Source: Nordella sp. HKS 07 (GTDB lineage: Bacteria; Pseudomonadota; Alphaproteobacteria; Rhizobiales; Aestuariivirgaceae). From it: a stretch of DNA of 64,000 nucleotides. Location of the stretch: assembly GCF_011046735.1 (NCBI RefSeq), contig NZ_CP049258.1, forward strand, positions 1,156,001-1,220,000, written 5' to 3'. Shown in pieces: positions 45,005 to 55,015 of the stretch; position 1 is the first letter of the stretch; each line of letters opens with the position of its first letter. The notes under the pieces are model-generated. The model was not told where the DNA came from. It saw only the letters and a list, made by a program, of their open reading frames with translations, and made no database searches. The position numbers and the translations under genes are program-made.

Positions 45005-45805
45005 TTAATTGGTCTTCGGCAGCGTCAAGGTCAAGACAAACAGCGCCGCAGCCATCAGCACGATCGAGGGGCCGGAGGGCGAGTCGATGAGCGCCGACAA
45101 TACGAGGCCCGCCACCACCGCAACCATGCCGAGGAGGCTCGCCGACACCGCCATGGCTTCGGGCGAGCGCGCCATGCGCCGGGCCGCCGCCGCCGGGATG
45201 ATGAGCAGAGCCGTGATCAGGAGAATGCCGACGATCTTCATGGCGACCGCGATCAGCACCGCGATGAGGAGCACGAAACCCACTTCCACTCTTTGCGCCT
45301 TGACGCCCTCGGCTGTCGCCAGCTCCTCGTGAACGGTGAGCGCCAGGAGATCGCGCCACAGGAACGCAAGCCCGATCATCATCGCGACCCCGCCGAGCCA
45401 GACCCAGAGGATGTCGCCAGCGGAAACGGTGAGGATGTCGCCGAAAAGCAGGCTCATCAGATCGAAGCGCACCCAGGTGAGGAGGCTCGCCACGACGATG
45501 CCGGCGGCAAGCGCGCCATGCGAGAGGATGCCGAGCAGCGTGTCGGTCGCGAGCTCGCGTTGCGAGCGCAGCGCCAGAAGGGCGACCGCGACGGCGACCG
45601 TCGTCGCGATGACGCCGAGCGTGAGATCGACGCCGAACAAAAGACCCAAGCCCACGCCCAGCAGCGAGGCATGGGCGAGCGTCTCGCCGAAATAGGCCAT
45701 GCGCCGCCAGACGATGAAGCAGCCGATGGGTCCGGCGATCACCGCGATACCAAGTCCGGCTATGAGGGCGCGAATGAAGAATGGTTCAGAGAGGATGGAC
45801 ATCAC
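45005..45805 (-). CDS. znuB: zinc ABC transporter permease
   Basis: A 266-residue membrane protein of the ABC-3 (ZnuB/TroC) family with about eight helices. Typical features are GPIGCFIVWRRMAYFGETLAHASLLG (split residues 24-49) near the start, LLFGDILTVSAGD in the middle and ALLIIPAAAARRMARS near residue 195. It forms the zinc channel with ZnuC. Gap to znuC is 24 bp. No znuA gene is in the window. Confidence 0.92.
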   Translation of the reverse strand: MMSILSEPFFIRALIAGLGIAVIAGPIGCFIVWRRMAYFGETLAHASLLGVGLGLLFGVDLTLGVIATTVAVAVALLALRSQRELATDTLLGILSHGALAAGIVVASLLTWVRFDLMSLLFGDILTVSAGDILWVWLGGVAMMIGLAFLWRDLLALTVHEELATAEGVKAQRVEVGFVLLIAVLIAVAMKIVGILLITALLIIPAAAARRMARSPEAMAVSASLLGMVAVVAGLVLSALIDSPSGPSIVLMAAALFVLTLTLPKTN

Positions 45806-45829
45806 TGTTGCGGGAAGGGGTGAGGCTGC

Positions 45830-46612
45830 TCAATGCTTGTGGTCATGATGCTTGTGGTCACGGTCGTGGGAATGGTCATGACTTTCGTGATCATGATCGT
45901 GGTGATGCGAATAGGCCGCGATCACGCGCGCCGCCTGCGGGCCGAAGAGCTTCATGAATTCGGGGTTCTGGCGCACCGTTTCAGGCCCGCCTTCGCAGCA
46001 GATATGGCCGTTGAGGCAGATCACGCGATCGCTCTCCGCCATGACCATGTGAAGATCGTGGCTCACCATCAATATGCCGCAGCCATGAGTGCGGCGGATC
46101 CGCGAAATGAGTTCATAGAGTTTCGTCTCGCCGATGAAGTCGACCGCCTGCACCGGCTCGTCGAGCACCAGGAGCTCCGGCTTGCGCAACAGCGCCCGCG
46201 CCAGGAGCGCGCGCTGCACCTCGCCGCCCGACAGCGAGGCGACGGCAGCGTCCTTCAGATGCGATATGCCCGTCTCGGCGAGTGCGGCATCGATGTCAGC
46301 GGGGGCGGCCCGCAAGGTGAGGGAGAGCAGGCGCTTCACATCGAGCGGCACGTTCGGCGTCAACGGAAAACGCTGCGGCACATAGCCGACGCGCAAGCCG
46401 GCCTTGCGCTTGATACGTCCGCCGCTCAGTCTCTGCAGCCCCAGCAGGACGCGGACCAGCGACGACTTTCCCGCTCCATTGGGCCCGATGAGGGTGACGA
46501 TCTCACCCGGCATCACCTCGATATCGACATGATCGAGAATGACGCGTTTGCCATATTTGAGGGAAAGTCCCAGGCCTTCGATCAAGGGCTCGCTTGGCAC
46601 CAGCGCATCCAT
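45830..46612 (-). CDS. znuC: zinc ABC transporter ATP-binding protein with His-rich tail
   Basis: A 260-residue ABC ATPase. ATG 46612 (MDALVPSEPLI) is chosen; the longer frame runs into zur. Walker A is GPNGAGKSS (about residues 43-51), signature SLSGGEVQR (about 128-136), Walker B LLVLDEPVQAVD (about 150-161). The last about 26 residues hold some 13 histidines in HxH, HxxH and HDH patterns, suited to binding zinc. Such a tail is usual on ZnuA or ZrgA-like proteins and is notable on the cytoplasmic ATPase. The zur gene ends 4 bp upstream of its start. Confidence 0.92.
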   Translation of the reverse strand: MDALVPSEPLIEGLGLSLKYGKRVILDHVDIEVMPGEIVTLIGPNGAGKSSLVRVLLGLQRLSGGRIKRKAGLRVGYVPQRFPLTPNVPLDVKRLLSLTLRAAPADIDAALAETGISHLKDAAVASLSGGEVQRALLARALLRKPELLVLDEPVQAVDFIGETKLYELISRIRRTHGCGILMVSHDLHMVMAESDRVICLNGHICCEGGPETVRQNPEFMKLFGPQAARVIAAYSHHHDHDHESHDHSHDRDHKHHDHKH

Positions 46613-46616
46613 GGGG

Positions 46617-47090
46617 TCAGGCGCTCCCGGCGCAATGGCTGCAGCGGCCCGAAAGCTCGACCATGGTGCGTTCGGCCCTGAAACCCTGCACCGCCGCCTG
46701 ACGGGCGAGGCATGCAAAAGCTTCCGGACTGTCGAGCTCCGCGACGATGCCGCAGCCTTCGCAGATGAGGAGTGCCGCGGGCTCGCCCTCATGCGCATGC
46801 GAGCAGGCGATGAAAGCGTTGCGGCTCTCGATCTTGTGCACCAGCCCATGCGCCAGGAGGAAGTCGAGGGCGCGGTAGACGGTTATGGGCGCCGGACGCG
46901 GGCCGTTGGCCGCCATGCGCTCGATGATCTCATAGGCGCCGGCCGCCTGGTGGCTCTGGGCGACACAATCGAGCACGTCGCGCCGCTGGCTGGTGAGCTT
47001 GGAGCCGCGGCGCGCGCAGATACGCTCGGCCCGCTTCACCAGATCGGCGGTGCAATGCGCATGGTTGTGCCGGGGGTCGGGGAAAGACAT
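46617..47090 (-). CDS. zur: zinc uptake regulator, Fur family
   Basis: A 157-residue Fur-family repressor. ATG 47090 is chosen because the palindromic operator begins immediately upstream. The winged helix is at about residues 30-85 (ERICARRGSKLTSQRRDVLD, then APITVYRALDFLL). Metal ligands include IACSHAHEGEPA, LICEGCGIVAEL (CxxC) and GRCSHCAGSA (CxxC), the usual structural zinc site of Zur. It represses zinc uptake genes when zinc is present. First gene of zur-znuC-znuB, with a Zur box directly upstream. Confidence 0.92.
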   Translation of the reverse strand: MSFPDPRHNHAHCTADLVKRAERICARRGSKLTSQRRDVLDCVAQSHQAAGAYEIIERMAANGPRPAPITVYRALDFLLAHGLVHKIESRNAFIACSHAHEGEPAALLICEGCGIVAELDSPEAFACLARQAAVQGFRAERTMVELSGRCSHCAGSA

Positions 47091-47111
47091 GACTGTTATA
47101 ATATAACAGTC
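47091..47111. promoter_or_regulatory. Zur box upstream of zur-znuCB
   Basis: Perfect 21-bp palindrome: GACTGTTATA, a central A, and the exact complement TATAACAGTC. It matches the TGTTATAATATAACA core of enterobacterial and alphaproteobacterial Zur sites. It abuts the zur ATG and lies 11 bp downstream of the alpha/beta hydrolase stop, so it is placed to repress the zur promoter. Confidence 0.9.
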
Positions 47112-47121
47112 CGGGGAAATA

Positions 47122-47814
47122 TCAAATACGGATGTCAGCCAGCCAGTGCCGGGCCGCATCGACCACTTCCTCCGGGGTCTCGAGCGTCGGCAGATGACCA
47201 CAGTCGGCGATCTCGACATAGCGCGCATGGGGAATGAGGCCGGCCATGCGCAAGCCGTCCGCCGCCGGGGAAAACTGGTCGTGGACGCCCCACATCAGCA
47301 GGCTTGGGCAGGCGATCCGGGGCAGATCGGCCCAGCGGTCGGCGCGCACCGCCAGGGCATCTGATTGCCGCGCCACTTTCTCAGGATCGGCGCGGCGCGC
47401 CATGGCGAGGAACTGATCCGCCGCCGCCTGCCCCCGTTCGCCGGGCAGGTGGGTGATGGTTTCGGCGAACTGGCGATAGACCTCCTCGGCTCGGCCGTCG
47501 CGCAATTTGGCGCCGCGCTCGAAGCCGGCCTGCTGATTGGCGACGGCGCCCGCCCCTGCCCCGATGATCCACAGGCCCTTCACGCGTCCAGGCGCCGCGA
47601 GCGCCGTCTCACGCGCGACATGTCCGCCGAAGGATGTGCCCATGATGATGAAGTCGCCCTCGACGGCGGCAAGCACCTTTTCGACGCAGGCTGCAAGGCT
47701 GTTCTCATAGGGAATGACGATCCGGGGATTCACGAGATCGGCAAAGCGGTCCTTTACATCGTCGTAAAGGCCTTCATCGCAGCACAGCGCCGGTATCATC
47801 ACGAGGGGAAGCAT
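47122..47814 (-). CDS. alpha/beta hydrolase
   Basis: A 230-residue hydrolase. The nucleophile elbow is GTSFGGHVA (about residues 59-67), an acid is in WGVHDQFSPA (about 180-189) and the catalytic histidine is in IADCGHLPTLETPEE (about 203-217). The cap region is short. The family includes esterases, peroxidases and ring-cleavage hydrolases; nothing here fixes the substrate. It lies upstream of zur and is separated by the Zur box, so it is probably a separate unit. Confidence 0.82.
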   Translation of the reverse strand: MLPLVMIPALCCDEGLYDDVKDRFADLVNPRIVIPYENSLAACVEKVLAAVEGDFIIMGTSFGGHVARETALAAPGRVKGLWIIGAGAGAVANQQAGFERGAKLRDGRAEEVYRQFAETITHLPGERGQAAADQFLAMARRADPEKVARQSDALAVRADRWADLPRIACPSLLMWGVHDQFSPAADGLRMAGLIPHARYVEIADCGHLPTLETPEEVVDAARHWLADIRI

Positions 47815-47888
47815 GATGCCGGCTTACTAAGCGGAGGAGATCAGGTCAACCAAAGCCCCGTCATCCCTGCGCAAGTCACTATCGTATT

Positions 47889-48142
47889 CACACATCTCGT
47901 GAGGGATGCAGGTCACCCCTCGCCCCTCAAAGAGGGGAGAGGGAGGGGCCCAACGCGCCAGCGTTAGGAGGGTGAGGGGCATCCTTGTTACCCTTCTACG
48001 CAGCAATCGCGATAGATCTGCTCATCATTGCGCCAAGAGACCGGGTGCCCCTCACCTTCCCATTGCTTCGCAATGGGCCCCTCCCTCTCCCCGCTTCCGC
48101 GGGGCGAGGGGGGGAGAACCGCATCCCTCGCGAGATGTGTGC
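47889..48142. repeat. ~250-bp palindromic MITE-like repeat, copy 2 (opposite orientation)
   Basis: Inverted copy of the element at 7023-7222 (homologous part 47915-48112), here with an extra outer arm (ACACATCTCGTGAGGGATGC and GCATCCCTCGCGAGATGTGT). Each module has a GGGGAGAGGGAGGGGCCCA arm and a hairpin with different tip. With the pnp terminator it accounts for the gap 47815-48234. Confidence 0.8.
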
Positions 48143-48178
48143 ATGCGATCGCGACTCTCGTCGGGATGACGAGCACAT

Positions 48179-48208
48179 AAAAAAAGGCGTGGGAGATACT
48201 CCCGCGCC
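48179..48208 (-). terminator. intrinsic terminator of pnp
   Basis: On the minus strand GGCGCGGGAG, loop TAT, CTCCCACGCC (one G-T pair) followed by seven T. It starts 27 bp after the pnp stop. Confidence 0.88.
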
Positions 48209-48234
48209 TTCCAAACTCTCAATATCGAGCGATC

Positions 48235-50388
48235 TTACTCGTTGGTGCCTTCGGCCGCCGGCTCTTCTTCCGCCTGCTTCTTGGAAATGTCCTCGCCGGT
48301 CTGCTGGTCGACCTGCTTCATCGACAGGCGCACCTTGCCGCGATTGTCGAAGCCAAGCAGCTTCACCTTGACCATGTCGCCTTCATTGACGACGTCAGAG
48401 ACCTTGGCGACGCGGCGCGGCGCCAGTTCCGACACGTGGACGAGGCCGTCGCGGGCGCCGAAGAAGTTCACGAAGGCGCCGAAATCGACGACCTTGACGA
48501 CCTTGCCGTCATAGATCTCGCCGACTTCCGGCTCCGACACGATCGACTTGATCCACTTCATCGCCGCTTCGATCGCCGGACCCGACGAGGACGCGACCTT
48601 GACGGTGCCGTCGTCGGAGATGTCGATCTTGGCGCCGGTCTTCTCGACGATCTCGCGGATCACCTTGCCGCCGGTGCCGATCACTTCGCGGATCTTGTCG
48701 GTCGGGATGGTGATCACTTCGATGCGCGGCGCATGCTCACCGAGGCCCGGACGCGCCTTTTCGAGCGCTTCCGACATCTTGCCGAGGATGTGCAGCCGGC
48801 CGTCCTTGGCCTGCCACAGCGCCGTCTTCATGATGTCTTCGGTGATGCCGGTGATCTTGATGTCCATCTGCAGCGAGGTCACGCCGTTGGCGGTGCCGGC
48901 CACCTTGAAGTCCATATCGCCGAGATGGTCCTCGTCACCCAGGATGTCGGAGAGCACCGCGAAGCGCTCGCCTTCCTTGATGAGGCCCATGGCGATGCCC
49001 GCCACGGGAGCGCGCAGCGGCACGCCCGCATCCATCAGCGACAGCGAGGCGCCGCAGACCGAAGCCATCGAGGACGAACCGTTCGACTCGGTGATCTCCG
49101 AGACGACGCGGATCGTATAGGGGAACTGGTCGGTGGGCGGCAGCATCGGATGGATGGCGCGCCAGGCAAGCTTGCCATGGCCGATTTCGCGCCGACCGGC
49201 GCCGCCGAGGCGACCCGTTTCACCGACCGAGAAGGGCGGGAAGTTGTAGTGCAGCATGAAAGTCTCTTTGTAGGTCCCTTCAAGCGAGTCGATATACTGC
49301 TCGTCCTCGCCGGTGCCGAGCGTGGTGACCACCAGCGCCTGGGTTTCGCCGCGGGTGAACAGAGCCGAACCATGCGTGCGCGGCAGAACCGAAGCCTCCG
49401 CCACGATTGGACGCACAGTGACGAGATTGCGCCCGTCGATGCGGTGGCCGGTGTCGAGGATGCTGTTGCGGACGATGTCCTTCTCGAGATGCTTGAACGC
49501 CTCGCCGACCTTGTTGGCGGCCGGCGCATCTTCCTGTCCTTCGACCACGAGGGCAGCCAGCACCTTGTCCTTCGCCTTGGCGACGGCTTCCTGGCGATCT
49601 TCCTTCTTGGCGATGGCATAGGCCGAACGAAGATCCGCTTCGGCGATCTGCTTCACCGAATTGAACAGCGCCTCCTGATCCGGCGGCGTGAAGTCGCGCG
49701 GCTGGCGCGCCGAACGCTCGGCCAGGCGGATGATCGCCTCGAGCACCGGCTGGAAATGCGCATGTCCGAACATGACGGCGCCGAGCATCTGCTCTTCCGA
49801 AAGCTCCTTTGCTTCCGATTCCACCATCAGCACCGCATCCTGGGTGCCGGCGACGACGAGATCTAGCTCCGACGTCTTCATCTGCTCGATCGTCGGATTG
49901 AGCACGAACTCACCATCGACAACGCCGACGCGCGCCGCACCGACCGGACCCATGAAGGGGATGCCGGAAAGCGTCAGCGCCGCGGACGAAGCGACCAGAG
50001 CGACGATGTCGGAGTCGTTTTCGAGATCGTAGGACAGCACGGTCGCGATGACCTGCGTCTCGTTGCGGAAGCCTTCGACGAACAGCGGACGGATCGGCCG
50101 GTCGATGAGGCGGGAGATCAGTGTCTCGCGCTCGGTGGGACGGCCTTCACGTTTGAAATAGCCGCCGGGGATCTTGCCGGCGGCGTAGGTCTTCTCTTGA
50201 TAGTTGACGGTCAGCGGGAAGAAATCGATTCCGGGCTTTTCCGAGCGGGCCGCCACTGCGGTGGCGAGGACGGTGGTTTCACCGTAGGTGGCGAGGACAG
50301 CGCCGTCGGCCTGTCTGGCCATGCGTCCGGTTTCGAGGCGTAGCTTCTTGCCGCCCCATTCGATCTCTTCAACGTCTATCGTGAACAT
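48235..50388 (-). CDS. pnp: polyribonucleotide nucleotidyltransferase (PNPase)
   Basis: A 717-residue 3'-to-5' phosphorolytic exoribonuclease. ATG 50388 ([13 protein letters not shown]) follows CAGGAAAATCAC; a frame to 50433 is not used. Two RNase PH domains are separated by a helical linker: [21 protein letters not shown] (about residues 62-82) and the catalytic region [25 protein letters not shown] near 480. The C-terminal KH ([12 protein letters not shown] near 565) and S1 domains ([16 protein letters not shown] near 625) follow. The tail is acidic. Last gene of the block and closed by a terminator. Confidence 0.97.
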   Translation of the reverse strand: MFTIDVEEIEWGGKKLRLETGRMARQADGAVLATYGETTVLATAVAARSEKPGIDFFPLTVNYQEKTYAAGKIPGGYFKREGRPTERETLISRLIDRPIRPLFVEGFRNETQVIATVLSYDLENDSDIVALVASSAALTLSGIPFMGPVGAARVGVVDGEFVLNPTIEQMKTSELDLVVAGTQDAVLMVESEAKELSEEQMLGAVMFGHAHFQPVLEAIIRLAERSARQPRDFTPPDQEALFNSVKQIAEADLRSAYAIAKKEDRQEAVAKAKDKVLAALVVEGQEDAPAANKVGEAFKHLEKDIVRNSILDTGHRIDGRNLVTVRPIVAEASVLPRTHGSALFTRGETQALVVTTLGTGEDEQYIDSLEGTYKETFMLHYNFPPFSVGETGRLGGAGRREIGHGKLAWRAIHPMLPPTDQFPYTIRVVSEITESNGSSSMASVCGASLSLMDAGVPLRAPVAGIAMGLIKEGERFAVLSDILGDEDHLGDMDFKVAGTANGVTSLQMDIKITGITEDIMKTALWQAKDGRLHILGKMSEALEKARPGLGEHAPRIEVITIPTDKIREVIGTGGKVIREIVEKTGAKIDISDDGTVKVASSSGPAIEAAMKWIKSIVSEPEVGEIYDGKVVKVVDFGAFVNFFGARDGLVHVSELAPRRVAKVSDVVNEGDMVKVKLLGFDNRGKVRLSMKQVDQQTGEDISKKQAEEEPAAEGTNE

Positions 50389-50566
50389 GTGATTTTCCTG
50401 ATTGCCCTTGGCCGCCGCTAGACTTGCGTTCACCTACTCCGTGGACGGCATCCCCTATGGGCCTTCTGGCGCCGGCCCTATTGCCGGACGCCACTTGGGG
50501 GATCGCGGGCGGCAAATCGGTGATCCGCCCGCTCATACTGACTTCGTTACACTTACTCTCTAGGCA

Positions 50567-50716
50567 TCCGAAAACCGGCTCTCCGCTTTTCGGCTTGTTG
50601 CTTAGTGCGTATCCCGGCGACGTGGAATCAAGTCGCCGAAAAGGATTCGCACCAAATCAATATGTTGGAGCAAATCCTTATCGCCAAAGTCTTCAACTTT
50701 GGCGGGATTTGCTCTA
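50567..50716. repeat. composite palindromic repeat between rpsO and pnp
   Basis: Three hairpins in series: CCGAAAACCGG..CGCTTTTCGG, GGCGAC..GTCGCC and a long stem from GAGCAAATCC..GGATTTGCTC with an inner GCCAAAGT/ACTTTGGC. The last one resembles the AGAGCAAATCC palindromes common in rhizobia. It fills most of the 325-bp gap 50389-50713 and supplies the TAG stop of rpsO. Confidence 0.75.
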
Positions 50717-50983
50717 GCGGCGGATCTCGAGGCGCTTGATCAGCGACTGATAGCGCCCTTCATCGACCTTCTTGAGATAGTCGAGCAGACCGCGGCGCTG
50801 GCTGACCATCTTGAGGAGGCCGCGGCGCGAATGATTGTCCTTCTTGTGGGCTTTGAAGTGGTCGGTGAGCGTGTTGATCCGCTCGGTCAAGATCGCGACC
50901 TGGACTTCGGGCGAGCCGGTGTCGCCGGCTTTGGTGGCATATTCCTTAACGAGAGCGTTTTTGCGCTCCTGAGTCATAGTCAT
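50714..50983 (-). CDS. rpsO: 30S ribosomal protein S15
   Basis: An 89-residue ribosomal protein with the full S15 pattern: [16 protein letters not shown] at the start, [20 protein letters not shown] (about residues 23-42), and [20 protein letters not shown] (about 52-71). It binds 16S rRNA in the platform and in many bacteria represses its own translation. The TAG stop lies in the palindromic repeat that separates it from pnp. Confidence 0.97.
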   Translation of the reverse strand: MTMTQERKNALVKEYATKAGDTGSPEVQVAILTERINTLTDHFKAHKKDNHSRRGLLKMVSQRRGLLDYLKKVDEGRYQSLIKRLEIRR

Positions 50984-51004
50984 TCGGTCATCTCCAAATG
51001 GTGG

Positions 51005-51916
51005 TTATAGATTGAAAAGACGCTTCGGCTTGAGCGAGCCCTTTTCGATAGAGCAGATCCCGAGGGGTCTTCGACCCCACATAACGAGAACCGCATCTTG
51101 TGCGATGGGAGCGCTTGCGCCTCTGAGCAGAACTGGTTGGCCCTGTCTCAGGCGTTGGGCCTCCGCGTCCTTCACGGCCAGTGCCGGGATGCCGTCCAGC
51201 ACGGTCTCGATGGGTCGGAGAACCCCTTCCATGGCGTTGTCGCCGGCCGCCTTATGGCTCAGTTCAGCCAGCTTTTCCAGCGAAATCATATCACCTTCGG
51301 TAAACGGTCCGACCGCGGTGCGTCTCAAGCGCGCCACATGGCCGAGCGTGCCGAGCGCCTCCGCCATATCGCGGGCGAGCGAGCGGATATACGTCCCCTT
51401 CCCGCAAGTGACTGAAAATTCAGCATGATCCGGGTCCGGTTGGGCCAGGAGCTCGATTTTATCGATCTGCACCGTCCGGGCCGAGAGGGCCACCTCTTCC
51501 CCGGCCCTGGCCAGATCATAGGCCCGTTCGCCCCCGACCTTGATCGCCGAGAATTTGGGGGGCGTCTGCAGGATTTCGCCTTCGAACCGGGCGAGATTGG
51601 CGACGATATCACGGGTCTCGGGGCGATGAGCCGAGCGACCGCAGACCTCGCCTTCCCGGTCATCGGTGGTGCGCGCCTCGCCCCACTCGATCAGAACCCG
51701 ATAGGTCTTGTGCCCGTCCATGGCCCAGGACACGGTCTTGGTCGCCTCTCCGAGCGCGATCGGCAGGAGGCCCGAAGCCAGGGGATCGAGGGTGCCACCA
51801 TGGCCGGCCTTGGCGGCATTGAACAGCCGCTTGACCTTGGCCAGGGCCTGGGTCGATCCCAGTCCTTCCGGCTTGTCGAGGGCTATCCAGCCATGGATAT
51901 TCTGACGCTTGTTCAC
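51005..51916 (-). CDS. truB: tRNA pseudouridine(55) synthase
   Basis: A 303-residue enzyme making the T-loop pseudouridine of tRNA. The start is GTG 51916, overlapping the rbfA stop; a longer frame runs through rbfA. The catalytic aspartate is in AGHGGTLDPLASGLLP (about residues 37-52), and later motifs are YRVLIEWGEARTTDD and SVTCGKGTYIRSLARD (about 170-185). Its C-terminal part carries a PUA-like segment. It lies 21 bp before rpsO. Confidence 0.95.
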   Translation of the reverse strand: MNKRQNIHGWIALDKPEGLGSTQALAKVKRLFNAAKAGHGGTLDPLASGLLPIALGEATKTVSWAMDGHKTYRVLIEWGEARTTDDREGEVCGRSAHRPETRDIVANLARFEGEILQTPPKFSAIKVGGERAYDLARAGEEVALSARTVQIDKIELLAQPDPDHAEFSVTCGKGTYIRSLARDMAEALGTLGHVARLRRTAVGPFTEGDMISLEKLAELSHKAAGDNAMEGVLRPIETVLDGIPALAVKDAEAQRLRQGQPVLLRGASAPIAQDAVLVMWGRRPLGICSIEKGSLKPKRLFNL

Positions 51917-52299
51917 TTCTTCTCGGGAAGATCGCGCGCCACGACCGGGTCCTTCAGGAGCCTGTCGATCTTGTCGGCGTAGTCGAGCGCCGTGTCGATG
52001 CGGAAGCGCAGTTCCGGCATGAACTTCATGTCGAGACGCGGTGCGAGCAGGCCCCGCATATAGCGGGCGTGCTTGGCGAGCAGCTTGAGAGCCTTCTCGT
52101 TCTGGCCGTCGACGAGCGGGCGGACAAAGGCGGTGGCAATGCGCAGATCGGGCGACATCGTCACTTCGTGAACGCCGACGCCGAAACGGTCGAGCTCGGG
52201 ATCGCCAACTTCGCCGCGCAACAGGATCTCCGCCAGAGCGTGGCGTATGAGCTCGCCGGCGCGCAGCTGGCGTTGTGAGGGAGCTTTGGATGAGGTCAT
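51913..52299 (-). CDS. rbfA: ribosome-binding factor A
   Basis: A 128-residue KH-like protein needed for 16S rRNA 5' processing and cold adaptation. It starts MTSSKAPSQRQLRAGELIRH and has VTMSPDLRIATAFVRPL (about residues 45-61) and PELRFRIDTALDYADKIDRLL (about 94-114), the conserved end. Translationally coupled to truB (GTGA overlap). Confidence 0.95.
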   Translation of the reverse strand: MTSSKAPSQRQLRAGELIRHALAEILLRGEVGDPELDRFGVGVHEVTMSPDLRIATAFVRPLVDGQNEKALKLLAKHARYMRGLLAPRLDMKFMPELRFRIDTALDYADKIDRLLKDPVVARDLPEKK

Positions 52300-52335
52300 G
52301 ATGAAGATCTCCCAATCGGGACGCGCAGCGCTCTC

Positions 52336-52436
52336 AACTCGTCATGGCCGCCCTTGAGGCGGCCATCCAGCCCGTCCGTGCAGCGGGTGCATGGCGTCGA
52401 GCCTGGATGGCCGGGTCGGGGCCGGCCATGACGAAT
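52336..52436. repeat. palindromic repeat between infB and rbfA
   Basis: Outer arms CGTCATGGCCG and CGGCCATGACG, inner arms GGCGGCCATCCAG and CTGGATGGCCGGG. This GGCCATGACG/CTGGATGGCC type is very common between genes in rhizobial genomes. It fills most of the 141-bp gap. Confidence 0.75.
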
Positions 52437-52440
52437 TGGG

Positions 52441-54987
52441 TTAATCCAGCGTCCGCTGCACCTTCTCGACACGGAAGCATTCGATGACATCGCGGGCCCG
52501 CATATCCTGATAGCCCTCGAAGGCCATGCCGCATTCCTGGCCGACCTGCACTTCCTTGACTTCGTCCTTGAAGCGCTTGAGCGTCGACAGCGTGCCTTCG
52601 TGGATGACGACGTTGTCGCGGATGAGGCGGACCTTGGCGCCGCGCTGCACCGAGCCCTCGGTGACCCGGCAGCCGGCGACCTTGCCGACCTTGGTGATGT
52701 TGAAGATCTCGAGGATCTCCGCATTTCCGAGGAAGGTCTCGCGCAGAGTGGGCGCGAGCAGGCCCGACATCGCCTTTTTGATGTCGTCGACCAGATCGTA
52801 GATGATGTTGTAATAGCGGATCTCGATGCCTTCGCGCTCGGCCGCGTCGCGCGCCTGGCCGTTGGCGCGGACATTGAAGCCGAGGATCACCGCACCCGAC
52901 GCGGCAGCCAGCTGCACGTCCGATTCGCTGATGCCGCCGACGCCATAATGCATGACGCGGGCGCCGATCTCTTCATTGCCGATCTTCTCCAGCGCCTGGA
53001 CGATCGCTTCCGCCGAGCCCTGCACATCCGCTTTGACGAGGATATGGAAGTCTTTGCGGGCACCTTCCTTGAGCTGCGACATCATCTGCTCGAGCGACGC
53101 GCGGCCGCTGGCGACGCCACGCGATTCGCGCCGCTTGCGCTCGCGATAATCGGTGATCTCGCGCGCCCGCGCCTCGTTTGCGACGACGTCGAACTGATCG
53201 CCCGCTTCCGGCGCCGAGTTCAAGCCCAGCACCTCGACCGGAACCGACGGCCCGGCCTCTTTCACATGCTCGCCCTTGTCGTTGATGAGGGCGCGCACCC
53301 GGCCCCAGGAGGAGCCGGCGACGAAGATGTCGCCCAGATGCAGCGTGCCGCGCTGGACCAGAACGGTCGCGACCGGACCACGGCCGCGGTCGAGCTGCGC
53401 TTCGACGACGATGCCGGAGCCCTCACGATCGGGATTGGCCTTGAGATCGAGCACTTCCGCCTGCAGCAGGATGGTGTCGAGCAGCTTGTCGAGATTGGTG
53501 CCCTTGAGCGCCGACACTTCGATTTCCAGCACCTCGCCACCCATGCTTTCCACCACGATTTCGTGCTGGAGTAGCCCGGTGCGGACGCGATTGGGATTGG
53601 CCTGCGGCTTGTCGATCTTGTTGATCGCCACAATGATCGGCACTTCCGCGGCGCGCGCATGATTGATGGCTTCCGCCGTCTGCGGCATGACACCGTCATC
53701 GGCGGCGACCACCAGCACGACGATGTCCGTCGCCTTGGCGCCACGGGCGCGCATCGAGGTGAAGGCCTCGTGGCCCGGCGTGTCGATGAAGGTCACGAGA
53801 CCGTTCCTGGTCTCGACCTGATAGGCGCCGATATGCTGGGTGATGCCTCCGGCCTCGCCCGCGACCACATTGGTCTTGCGGATCGCGTCGAGCAGAGACG
53901 TCTTGCCGTGATCGACATGGCCCATGATGGTGACGACGGGAGCGCGCGGCTTGAGTGTCTCCGCGGCATCGGCATCGCCGGCCAGGCCCTCGACCACGTC
54001 GGCTTCGGCGACGCGACGGACCCGGTGTCCCATTTCCTCGGTGATGATCTGGGCCGTATCGGCATCGATCACGTCGTTGATCGTATGCATCTGGCCCTGC
54101 TTCATCAGAAGCTTGATCAGGTCGACGGCCCGCTCCGACATGCGGTTGGCCAGTTCCTGGATGGTGATCGCCTCGGGAATCGTGACTTCGCGTACCATCT
54201 TCTCCGTCGGCATCTGGAAGCCTTGCGCCTGCTTCTTCTGGCGCTCGGTGCGGCGGCGGAAGGCGGCGATGGAGCGTGCGCGGTCGTCATTCTCGTCGAG
54301 CGCGTTGGAGAGCGTCAGCTTGCCCCGGCGCTTCTCCGCATCATTCTTGGTGCGCGTCGGCGCCGGCGGTTTAACCTCGCGCTTGACGCCCAGACCCGGG
54401 CGCGGCTTGACCTTGGCTTCTTCGCTCTCTGCCGTCTGAGGCGGGCGCTGGGCGGGAAGCTTCTTGGCCGCTTCCTCAGCCTTCTTGCGGCCCTCCTCCT
54501 CGGAGCGGTGACGCGCATCGTCCTCGGCCTTGCGGCGTTCGGCGGCTTCGCGCTCCTTGCGCTCGCGGTCTTCCTGCTCGCGCCGGCGCAGAGCCTCGGC
54601 CTCCTGGCGCTTACGCTCCTCGGCCTCGCGCAGACGCGCGTCGGCGAGAGCGCGATCACGCGCCTCCTTCTCTTCCGGCGTCAGCGTGCGCAGCACCACG
54701 CCTGAGCGCTGCTGATCGCTCTGCCGCGGCCGATCATGCGAGGGCGCGACACGCGGCTGGGCGTGGAATTGCGGCTTGGTCTCGGGCGCTGGACGCTGAT
54801 CCTCTTCCTTGCCGCCGGGACCACCGGGACGCTTGCGGCGCGTCTCGACGACCACGGTCTTGGTGCGGCCATGGGAGAAATTCTGCTTCACCCGGCTTTG
54901 CTCCACCGGACGGCGCATGCTCAGGGTGCGGCCCTGTTGTCCGGCGCCGCCAAGCTTGCGATCATTGCTATCGTTCGTATCCGTCAT
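52441..54987 (-). CDS. infB: translation initiation factor IF-2
   Basis: An 848-residue GTPase that places initiator tRNA on the 30S subunit. The long charged N-terminal part (residues 90-190) is rich in Glu, Arg and Lys repeats and probably a coiled coil. IF2_N lies near residue 260 ([19 protein letters not shown]). The G domain has [14 protein letters not shown] (about 355-368), DTPGHEAF and NKID. C-terminal domains end in [21 protein letters not shown] ribosome site AAGGA precedes the ATG. Confidence 0.97.
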   Translation of the reverse strand: MTDTNDSNDRKLGGAGQQGRTLSMRRPVEQSRVKQNFSHGRTKTVVVETRRKRPGGPGGKEEDQRPAPETKPQFHAQPRVAPSHDRPRQSDQQRSGVVLRTLTPEEKEARDRALADARLREAEERKRQEAEALRRREQEDRERKEREAAERRKAEDDARHRSEEEGRKKAEEAAKKLPAQRPPQTAESEEAKVKPRPGLGVKREVKPPAPTRTKNDAEKRRGKLTLSNALDENDDRARSIAAFRRRTERQKKQAQGFQMPTEKMVREVTIPEAITIQELANRMSERAVDLIKLLMKQGQMHTINDVIDADTAQIITEEMGHRVRRVAEADVVEGLAGDADAAETLKPRAPVVTIMGHVDHGKTSLLDAIRKTNVVAGEAGGITQHIGAYQVETRNGLVTFIDTPGHEAFTSMRARGAKATDIVVLVVAADDGVMPQTAEAINHARAAEVPIIVAINKIDKPQANPNRVRTGLLQHEIVVESMGGEVLEIEVSALKGTNLDKLLDTILLQAEVLDLKANPDREGSGIVVEAQLDRGRGPVATVLVQRGTLHLGDIFVAGSSWGRVRALINDKGEHVKEAGPSVPVEVLGLNSAPEAGDQFDVVANEARAREITDYRERKRRESRGVASGRASLEQMMSQLKEGARKDFHILVKADVQGSAEAIVQALEKIGNEEIGARVMHYGVGGISESDVQLAAASGAVILGFNVRANGQARDAAEREGIEIRYYNIIYDLVDDIKKAMSGLLAPTLRETFLGNAEILEIFNITKVGKVAGCRVTEGSVQRGAKVRLIRDNVVIHEGTLSTLKRFKDEVKEVQVGQECGMAFEGYQDMRARDVIECFRVEKVQRTLD

Positions 54988-55015
54988 TCGTCCTTGCCAG
55001 TCTGCGTCGGCTATA

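Noticed and set aside
53659-54705. 348-codon plus-strand frame inside infB, leucine- and arginine-rich
   Set aside because: It mirrors the Glu/Arg/Lys-rich N-terminal part of IF-2 read backwards and has no independent support.
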